This document shows positions 1 through 4,752 of a stretch of 8,343 bases of DNA, piece by piece; the stretch's first letter is position 1, and each line of letters starts with the position of its first letter. The stretch is from Candidatus Woesearchaeota archaeon. GTDB taxonomy: Archaea; Nanobdellota; Nanobdellia; Pacearchaeales; GW2011-AR1. The translations under genes were made by a program, and so were the position numbers. The stretch covers positions 1 to 8,343 of the forward strand of contig JAAZNJ010000062.1 of NCBI GenBank assembly GCA_012798335.1. The letters run 5' to 3'. A model generated the notes under the pieces. The model made no database searches, had not been told where the DNA came from, and saw only the letters and a list, made by a program, of their open reading frames with translations.

Positions 1-1196
1 AGATAAATAAAAGAATAAAAGAAGAGATAAAAAAACAAAAAATTAAGACAGAATTATTTATCGGAGGAAGTTATGCTAAAGGAACATTAATAAAAAAAGG
101 AATTTATGATGTAGATGTTTTTTTAAGATTTGATAATTCTTACAAAAGTGAAGATATCTCAAATTTAACAGAAGAAATATTAAAGAGGATAAAGATAGAT
201 TATAAAAGAATACATGGTTCAAGGGATTATTTTAGATTAGATATTTCAAAACTTTTTTTTATAGAATTAATTCCTGTAATAAAAGTTAAAAAATCAGAGG
301 ATGCAAAGAACATAACTGACTTATCTTATTTTCATGTCTCATATATAAAAAAGAAGATAAAGGATAAAAAAATTTTAGATGAAATAAAAATAGCAAAGGC
401 ATTTTGTTATGCACAAAATTGTTATGGAGCAGAGAGCTATATTCAAGGTTTTTCAGGGTATTCTTTAGAATTATTGATTTGTTATTATAAAAGTTTTTTA
501 AGATTTATAAAAGAGATGAGTAAAATTAATGAGAATGATAAAAAGATAATAGACATTGAGAAATTATACAAAAATAAAATAGATGTATTGATTAATATGA
601 ATAGCTCAAAAATGCAATCTCCAATAGTTTTGATTGATCCTACTTACAAAGAAAGAAATGCACTTGCTGCTCTTTCTGAAAAGACTTTTAATAAGTTCAA
701 AAAAGCTTGTTCTGAATTTTTAAAAAAACCAAGTATAAACTATTTTGAAGAAAAAAAACAAGATTTAATAAAAATCAAAGAGAAAGTTAAAAAAGAAGAT
801 TTAGACTTGATTTTTATAAGTTTAGAAACAGATAAACAAGAAGGAGATATTGCAGGAACAAAATTATTAAAATTCTTTAATTATCTTTTAAGAGAAATTG
901 AAAAATTTTATTTAATAAAAAACAAAGGATTTGAATATTTAGGAAATAAAAATGCAAAAGGTTTTATTTTAGTTAAAGCAAAAGAATTTATAGAATTTAA
1001 AGGTCCATTTTTAGAAGATAAAAAAAATTGTGATGCTTTTAAAAAAGAGCACAAGAGTACTTACACTAAAAATAAAAGGCTTTATGCTAAAGAAATTTTT
1101 AATAAAAAAATTGAAGATTTTTTAAAAGAATTTATTTCAATAAATTCTCAAAGAATTCTTGATATGAATATTGTTGATGTAAAGTTTGAAAAATAA
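1..1196 (+). CDS. cca: Archaeal CCA-adding enzyme (class I tRNA nucleotidyltransferase), 5'-truncated
   Basis: Adds or repairs the 3'-terminal CCA of tRNAs from CTP and ATP, without a nucleic acid template. The reading frame is open from the left edge (first whole codon at base 3) to TAA at 1194-1196, giving 397 visible residues. Compared with the Archaeoglobus enzyme as I remember it, only about 25 N-terminal residues are missing. Visible residues 20-43 hold the nucleotidyltransferase signature GGSYAKGT followed by DVDVF, with metal-binding Asp36 and Asp38. The third carboxylate appears to be Glu88 (IELIP) where the Archaeoglobus enzyme has Asp. Central and tail blocks typical of the archaeal family follow: YGAESY..GFSGYSLELL (about 143-159), VLIDPTYKERNALAALS (near bases 627-680) and a GPFLED block near base 1002. 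A TTG at 474 lies inside the conserved part and is not the start. It converges with the glycosyltransferase across only 10 bp. Identity is secure; fine specificity (CCA versus split CC/A) is assumed. Confidence 0.93.
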   Translation, partial: INKRIKEEIKKQKIKTELFIGGSYAKGTLIKKGIYDVDVFLRFDNSYKSEDISNLTEEILKRIKIDYKRIHGSRDYFRLDISKLFFIELIPVIKVKKSEDAKNITDLSYFHVSYIKKKIKDKKILDEIKIAKAFCYAQNCYGAESYIQGFSGYSLELLICYYKSFLRFIKEMSKINENDKKIIDIEKLYKNKIDVLINMNSSKMQSPIVLIDPTYKERNALAALSEKTFNKFKKACSEFLKKPSINYFEEKKQDLIKIKEKVKKEDLDLIFISLETDKQEGDIAGTKLLKFFNYLLREIEKFYLIKNKGFEYLGNKNAKGFILVKAKEFIEFKGPFLEDKKNCDAFKKEHKSTYTKNKRLYAKEIFNKKIEDFLKEFISINSQRILDMNIVDVKFEK

Positions 1197-1206
1197 GAAC
1201 GTATTT

Positions 1207-1968
1207 TTATTCATAATCATCTCTTTTAGGATTATATTTTTTCCATGAATAAAAATCAGGAAAATTTGAAGGAGCCTCTTTCCAAGATTCTAATCTTTCA
1301 ATATCTGAAAAATCATATTTACTATCATAAAAATTATCCATATACCAATTCTCCAATTTTAATCTTAAAGCTGATGAAGATGGAAGAAAATGTTTTATTG
1401 AAACAGGAATAATTTTTTTATCTTTTATTTTATTTTTATCAATTTTTTCCCATAAAACTTTTTTTAAAGGATTTTTAATAGAAGAATTAATAATCCTTAT
1501 TGGTTGACCGCAATTTTCATTTTTTTCTATTTTATCTGGAAAAATATTCTCAAAAAAGAATTCATAAGCTTGTGCTTCATGATTTAATAAAAAATCTTGG
1601 ATTATCAACCAATCGTTATTTGGATTTTTATGAGTGATAAGCTCATCTGCATCTAAAATTAAAGCATTTTTTGTTTTTACATAAGATAAAGCTTTATTTC
1701 TTGTTGATGAATATCCTTCAAATTCTAAGTCTATAACTTTCATATTATCATAATCTTTTTTTAGTCCTTCCAAGATTTCTCTTGTTCCATCAACAGAACC
1801 AGTGTCTATGATTATTGCTGATTCAACAAAAGGGACATGGGAATGAATAAATCTTTCTATTCCTCCTGCAGGATTTATTTTTTCATCTCTAACAATTGAA
1901 CATAAAGTAGTATCTGGAAGTTTAGAATATGAACTTATTCTTTTTATTTCTTTGAATTTGTTATTCAT
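1207..1968 (-). CDS. Family 2 glycosyltransferase (GT-A fold), soluble
   Basis: Predicted to transfer a sugar from a nucleotide-sugar donor to a glycan, lipid or protein acceptor; neither substrate can be read from the sequence. The 253-aa product has the GT2 order of motifs: an N-terminal beta strand with CSIVRDE (23-29), IIIDTGSVDGT (52-62) for the nucleotide-binding Asp, STRNKAL (88-94), the metal-binding DADE at 106-109 (the DXD equivalent), and QPIRIIN (155-161), the usual late arginine block. No membrane segment is visible, so it is probably cytosolic or peripheral. The frame can be opened at a TTG at 1986, but ATG at 1968 is preferred because it fits the TATA-like box near 2017. No other sugar gene flanks it. 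It lies downstream of the TrmB-type regulator on the same strand, 83 bp away, and may have its own promoter. The C-terminal 60 residues, rich in Trp, Tyr and Phe, are not assigned to a domain. Confidence 0.85.
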   Translation of the reverse strand: MNNKFKEIKRISSYSKLPDTTLCSIVRDEKINPAGGIERFIHSHVPFVESAIIIDTGSVDGTREILEGLKKDYDNMKVIDLEFEGYSSTRNKALSYVKTKNALILDADELITHKNPNNDWLIIQDFLLNHEAQAYEFFFENIFPDKIEKNENCGQPIRIINSSIKNPLKKVLWEKIDKNKIKDKKIIPVSIKHFLPSSSALRLKLENWYMDNFYDSKYDFSDIERLESWKEAPSNFPDFYSWKKYNPKRDDYE

Positions 1969-2010
1969 TTTTATTATTAATCTCAAATTTATTTTAAACT
2001 TTGAATTTTC

Positions 2011-2024
2011 CTTTTTATAATAAA
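2011..2024 (-). promoter_or_regulatory. Possible TATA box for the glycosyltransferase gene
   Basis: On the minus strand this reads TTTATTATAAAAAG, an archaeal TATA-like element about 49 bp upstream of the preferred ATG at 1968. It would give a start near 1990 and a leader of about 20 nt. In such AT-rich DNA the match is weak evidence. Read-through from the TrmB gene upstream is equally possible. Confidence 0.35.
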
Positions 2025-2051
2025 TCTGTAATAAAACTTGTTTATTTTTAT

Positions 2052-2834
2052 TTATTTGAGAGTTTTTTCAAATAAGGACACAAAAGATTCTACAAAAAAA
2101 TCAGAATTCAACCAAACTGCAATATCTTCTTGACTCTTATCTTTTTTATCATCTGTTATATAAAACAAAATTTGATTTTTATCTACTATAAAAAATTTAG
2201 CTTTGATTTCTGTTTTTTCTATTTTTACTCCAAATTTCTTTTCTAATTCATTTATTAATTTTACATCCCCATAAAGTGCCATTTTTATTTTTATTTTCAT
2301 ATCTTTTAAAATAGAAATAGTTTCATAAAATAATTTGAATTTATTTTTTGTCTCTTCAGCATCTAAACAAATGATTACTTCTTTTTCCGCATTTCTTATA
2401 ATATCTCTTATAAAATTAGAGATATTTGATTTTCCTGTTATTGAAGAAGAGATTTCTTCTTTTTTTACAGGGTTTATCCCATTTCTATACAATTCATTTA
2501 ATTGATTAAACTCTTCTGTCTCTTTAACTTTAGATAATGTTTGTATTTTTTCATCTGCTTCTTGTTTTACATCCATCTTTATTCTTTCTAAGATTAATTC
2601 TGGTTTTATTCCTAAATATTTTACAGGCTTTCCCATTCTTACTATTGTGAAACCTTTTTTTTCTAAACTCTCAAGAACATCATAAACTCTACTTCTAGGA
2701 ACTTTTGATATAGAAGCAATTTCTCCAACAGAAGCCACTCCTTTTGTTAATAAAGCGAGCCATACTTTTGTCTCATAAACATTAAGATCAAAATAATCTT
2801 TTATTTTATTTATTAATTCTTGTTGTAGTATCAT
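2052..2834 (-). CDS. TrmB-family transcriptional regulator with degenerate PLD-like sensor domain
   Basis: A 260-aa one-component regulator of the archaeal TrmB type. Residues 14-75 form a winged helix: LNVYETKVWLALL opens it, PRSRVYDVLESLEKKGF (46-62) is the recognition helix region, and RMGKPVKYLGI (66-76) is the wing, all standard for TrmB N-termini. A charged helix (about 79-110), probably a dimerising coil, leads to an alpha/beta domain (about 128-260) resembling the phospholipase-D-like effector domain of this family. The HxKxxxxD-like position reads KAKFFIVD (211-218), with Lys in place of the catalytic His, so it is probably a ligand sensor and not an enzyme. In studied members the ligand is often a sugar; nothing here identifies it. 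ATG at 2834 lies 11 bp after the stop of the upstream small gene, so the two are likely co-transcribed, with no obvious Shine-Dalgarno. Candidate targets are its own operon, the divergent gene at 3361 and perhaps the downstream glycosyltransferase. Confidence 0.87.
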   Translation of the reverse strand: MILQQELINKIKDYFDLNVYETKVWLALLTKGVASVGEIASISKVPRSRVYDVLESLEKKGFTIVRMGKPVKYLGIKPELILERIKMDVKQEADEKIQTLSKVKETEEFNQLNELYRNGINPVKKEEISSSITGKSNISNFIRDIIRNAEKEVIICLDAEETKNKFKLFYETISILKDMKIKIKMALYGDVKLINELEKKFGVKIEKTEIKAKFFIVDKNQILFYITDDKKDKSQEDIAVWLNSDFFVESFVSLFEKTLK

Positions 2835-2845
2835 TTTATATTTGT

Positions 2846-3235
2846 TTATCGTTTATTTTTATTGTAAAAGTCATAAAAAGGATTATTAATATTAGACTCT
2901 CTTGGTCCATTAATTATTTTTATGTAATCTTCAGCAGTTTTCTCCAAAACAAATTTCAATAATCTTGGAATCTTTGATTCCAAATCCAAAAGTTCAAAGA
3001 GCTTATCTTCTAAAGTTTCCCTTTCTTTTCTAGAAATATGTTTAAATAAATTAGTTAAGTCCTCTGTTCCATGTTTATAAGAGACTTTTTTTAAAAAATT
3101 TTGGTATTTCTCAATTTTTCTAATATAATAACCATTAATAAGTTCTCTTTTTAATAAAGGAACATCTAAATTAGTAAGATAGCTATCATTTAAATCTAAT
3201 TTTTTTATTATCTTATTTTTTTTATTTTCTTTCAT
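2846..3235 (-). CDS. Unrecognised small helical protein, co-transcribed with TrmB-type regulator
   Basis: I do not recognise this 129-aa protein. It is highly charged and looks almost entirely helical. It starts with a basic segment (MKENKKNKIIKKL), then LLKRELINGYYIRKIEKYQNF (about 27-47), a central helix with KERETLEDKLFELLDLESKI (about 71-90) and a polar tail ending NPFYDFYNKNKR. No membrane segment, signal peptide, cysteine cluster or catalytic motif is visible. The frame can be opened at TTG 3244, but ATG at 3235 is preferred because a strong TATA box centred near 3260 predicts transcription starting almost exactly there (a leaderless mRNA). It ends 11 bp before the TrmB gene, suggesting a function or regulation shared with that regulator. 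It could be a DNA- or RNA-associated accessory protein, but that is only a guess from its charge and helicity. The gene itself is well supported by promoter, length and spacing. Confidence 0.75.
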   Translation of the reverse strand: MKENKKNKIIKKLDLNDSYLTNLDVPLLKRELINGYYIRKIEKYQNFLKKVSYKHGTEDLTNLFKHISRKERETLEDKLFELLDLESKIPRLLKFVLEKTAEDYIKIINGPRESNINNPFYDFYNKNKR

Positions 3236-3256
3236 AAAAAACAAAAATAAATCCCC

Positions 3257-3264
3257 TTTATAAA
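3257..3264 (-). promoter_or_regulatory. TATA box of the small-protein/TrmB operon
   Basis: The minus strand reads TTTATAAA, preceded by an A-rich BRE-like AAAAGA. The centre (about 3260) is 25-26 bp from the ATG at 3235, the usual TATA-to-start distance in archaea, so a leaderless transcript is predicted. This is one of the cleanest promoters in the window. Confidence 0.65.
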
Positions 3265-3274
3265 TCTTTTGAAA

Positions 3275-3295
3275 TGTTACATTTTTGTAGTAACA
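3275..3295. promoter_or_regulatory. Dyad between divergent promoters, candidate TrmB-type operator
   Basis: TGTTAC at 3275-3280 and GTAACA at 3290-3295 are perfect inverted repeats with 9 bases between them. The dyad lies between the leftward TATA box (3257-3264) and the rightward one (3327-3334), just upstream of the leftward BRE. Placement upstream of the BRE suits an activator, or a shared site for both promoters, and the nearest regulator gene is the TrmB member transcribed from here. Arms this short could arise by chance, and the link to TrmB is inference. Confidence 0.45.
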
Positions 3296-3324
3296 ACAAA
3301 ACTCAAAAAATCATTAAAGAAAAC

Positions 3325-3334
3325 TTAATATAAA
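3325..3334 (+). promoter_or_regulatory. TATA box of the 107-aa gene
   Basis: TTAATATAAA preceded by the A-rich AAAGAAAAC, a plausible BRE. The centre (about 3330) is 30 bp from ATG 3361, predicting a leader of only a few bases. It faces away from the leftward promoter at 3257-3264. Confidence 0.6.
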
Positions 3335-3360
3335 GGTAAATCTTAAAAAATATAGAGAAA

Positions 3361-3684
3361 ATGACAACCCCTTATGAAATATATTTAAACAGTTGGATTA
3401 TTGTTTATCATAATCAAGATAGAATTCCTGGTTGTTTAAAGAACATAAAAGATGGAATTTTGTATTTAAATCCTTTTCAATCTTTTAGACCAAAAGGTAG
3501 AAGTATTGAATACTTTTTAAAAGAAGATCCTAGAGGTTATGCTATTCCTATGATGAATATCAGGATTGAACCAACAACAAAAAAAGAAGTAGAGAAAGAT
3601 ATCTATGAGATGAATAGGTATTTCCCTAAAAAAGATATTGATATAATCAAAGAATTAAAAGTCTTAAAAGATAAGAAAAAATAA
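3361..3684 (+). CDS. Unrecognised 107-aa protein, possible small beta-barrel
   Basis: I do not recognise this protein. The first two thirds look like short beta strands and turns: SWIIVYHNQDRIPGCLKNI (11-29), DGILYLNPFQSF (31-42), a polar GRS..YFLKEDPRGYAIPMM stretch, then NIRIEPTTK. The remainder is a charged helix ending in lysines. The pattern of a WIIVY strand, a turn and a GILYL strand resembles small SH3- or Sm-like barrels, but no signature clinches this. There is no signal peptide or membrane segment, so it is probably cytosolic. ATG at 3361 fits the TATA box at 3325-3334 (near-leaderless). It is divergent from the TrmB operon, sharing the promoter region with the dyad, so it may be a target of that regulator. 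Its last 38 bp overlap the 3' end of the presenilin-like gene in antisense. That this is a real gene is supported by the promoter and non-repetitive composition; function is unknown. Confidence 0.65.
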   Translation: MTTPYEIYLNSWIIVYHNQDRIPGCLKNIKDGILYLNPFQSFRPKGRSIEYFLKEDPRGYAIPMMNIRIEPTTKKEVEKDIYEMNRYFPKKDIDIIKELKVLKDKKK

Positions 3685-4630
3685 TTCCTAAAAAGATCCC
3701 TGAACTGATAAAAGGCATTGCAGGATAAAATTTCTTTTTTTCAGAATAAAATAAAAGCAATGACAAACCTAATGTTGCTCCGAAAATAACAGATAAAGCA
3801 GGAAAAAAACCTCCTATAAAAGGAGAAAGCCCAAATGGGAGATTAACATTTTTTGTTAATAAAATAACTCCTGCTGTTATTATTGGAAAAACAATATCTC
3901 CCCCGCCTAAAATTGCAACACCTGTTTTTATTTTTATTTCTTTTTTATTTTTGCCTTGTTTTTTTCTTATTTTTTTTATCTTTTCAAATTGTTTTTTAGA
4001 TAGATAGGGGATAAAAAATCCTCCAAAAACTTTAACTTTATCCATTTGAAATTTTGCCATTTTTTGCATTATTCCAGAATGCCAAACAGCCCACATATCA
4101 TAAATGGAAATTAAGATTAATAAAATAATAATTCCAAAAAAATTAAGGAATGAAACAAAAATGCATGCAATTCCAGGATAAATAAATAATTCTGTTAAAT
4201 TGTGAATTAAGATATTTCTTTTAAAGGTTTTTAAGTAAGATAAAAATAAAGAAAAAGGAATAAGAAAAATCCAAAATATTTTTTCTTTTGGAAAAAATGC
4301 AATCAATGAAATAAGTAAAGAAATTGAAACCACAAGATAAAACCAGACCTTCATTAAATGCTCAAATTTAAATTTTATTAAAAATAAAAAGATAAAAATA
4401 GAAAGAATAAATGAAAAAACTATTGAACCAAGATAAACATTATAGTCTGAAGATGTTTCTGCTTTTGGGGGATTAATCCAGGATAAAACAGGATTCTCAA
4501 CAAGAACTTTTGTTCCATTAACTTCTTGAGTTATATAAAATGGATTTGTTGAAATAACATAAAGGCCTATAAACTGAGTTAATAAAAACATAGAAATTAT
4601 CAATAAAGTTATTTTAAGATTATGCTTCAT
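3647..4630 (-). CDS. Presenilin/signal-peptide-peptidase-like GxGD intramembrane aspartyl protease
   Basis: A 327-aa integral membrane protein with the three signatures of the archaeal presenilin-like group (MEROPS A22 type; the SPP_2/DUF1119 family as I recall): the YD motif at Tyr177-Asp178 in ISIYDMW, the GxGD motif at 242-245 (GGGD, second catalytic Asp245) followed by IVFP, and a PAL-type motif read as PAMP at 303-306. Hydrophobic segments fit nine helices: about 7-26, 67-87, 94-112, 118-133, 141-157, 160-183, 238-258, 273-293 and 304-325. A polar loop (27-66) follows helix 1, and a lysine-rich loop (about 212-235) separates helices 6 and 7, as in presenilins. It probably cleaves transmembrane segments within the membrane; substrates are unknown. 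ATG at 4630 is forced by an in-frame TAA 30 bp upstream. A GGAGA lies 10 bp before it, unusual for this window. It ends in TGA, overlapping the convergent 107-aa gene by 38 bp. Confidence 0.88.
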   Translation of the reverse strand: MKHNLKITLLIISMFLLTQFIGLYVISTNPFYITQEVNGTKVLVENPVLSWINPPKAETSSDYNVYLGSIVFSFILSIFIFLFLIKFKFEHLMKVWFYLVVSISLLISLIAFFPKEKIFWIFLIPFSLFLSYLKTFKRNILIHNLTELFIYPGIACIFVSFLNFFGIIILLILISIYDMWAVWHSGIMQKMAKFQMDKVKVFGGFFIPYLSKKQFEKIKKIRKKQGKNKKEIKIKTGVAILGGGDIVFPIITAGVILLTKNVNLPFGLSPFIGGFFPALSVIFGATLGLSLLLFYSEKKKFYPAMPFISSGIFLGIIFSYLLRLLIL

Positions 4631-4686
4631 TGTGAAGATGTCTCCTGTTTCTTTCTCTTAATCTTCCTATTAAAATACTTGTTCAT
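4627..4686 (-). CDS. Possible 19-codon leader ORF overlapping the protease start
   Basis: Minus-strand ORF from ATG at 4686 encoding MNKYFNRKIKRKKQETSSQ, ending in a TGA that shares bases with the ATG of the presenilin-like gene (ATGA overlap). Eight of the 19 residues are Lys or Arg. Its start lies a few bases downstream of the expected start from the TATA-like boxes at 4711-4727, so it would be the first ORF on the mRNA, and a GGAGA inside its 3' half could serve the protease ATG. This arrangement fits a translationally coupled leader peptide. An ORF this short can occur by chance, and I recognise no homolog. Confidence 0.35.
   Translation of the reverse strand: MNKYFNRKIKRKKQETSSQ
4641..4645 (-). 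promoter_or_regulatory. Shine-Dalgarno-like GGAGA before the presenilin-like gene
   Basis: The minus strand reads CAGGAGA with 10 bases between the motif and ATG 4630. Most other starts here have no such motif, which fits translation from inside a leadered mRNA. It lies within the putative leader ORF. Confidence 0.45.
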
Positions 4687-4710
4687 GATTGATTTATCTT
4701 TTTTATTTCT

Positions 4711-4727
4711 ATATAAAAAATATAAAG
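4711..4727 (-). promoter_or_regulatory. Probable TATA region of the presenilin-like gene
   Basis: The minus strand reads CTTTATATTTTTTATAT, containing two overlapping TATA-like boxes with an A-rich stretch upstream. Depending on the box used, transcription would start about 4687-4696, that is 57-66 nt before the protease ATG and at, or about 10 nt before, the putative leader ORF. The low-complexity sequence limits certainty. Confidence 0.45.
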
Positions 4728-4752
4728 AGGTTTTTAAAATGTTTTATTAAAA

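Noticed and set aside
474..476. TTG as the start of the CCA-adding enzyme gene
   Set aside because: The frame is open upstream to the window edge and encodes the nucleotidyltransferase catalytic motifs, so the gene begins before the window.
1966..1986. TTG at 1986 as start of the glycosyltransferase
   Set aside because: ATG at 1968 gives a normal family N-terminus, and the TATA-like box spacing fits it better.
3233..3244. TTG at 3244 as start of the small helical protein
   Set aside because: ATG at 3235 lies at the start expected from the TATA box at 3257-3264, so the TTG would probably be outside the transcript.
3726..3742. T-rich tract as a terminator for the 107-aa gene
   Set aside because: It lies within the coding sequence of the presenilin-like gene, where it encodes consecutive lysines. 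T/A runs are everywhere in this sequence, so position alone does not support a terminator.
4627..4686. Leader ORF as ribosomal protein eL41
   Set aside because: It is basic and tiny like eL41, but the sequence lacks that protein's Arg-rich pattern and ends in a neutral SSQ tail.
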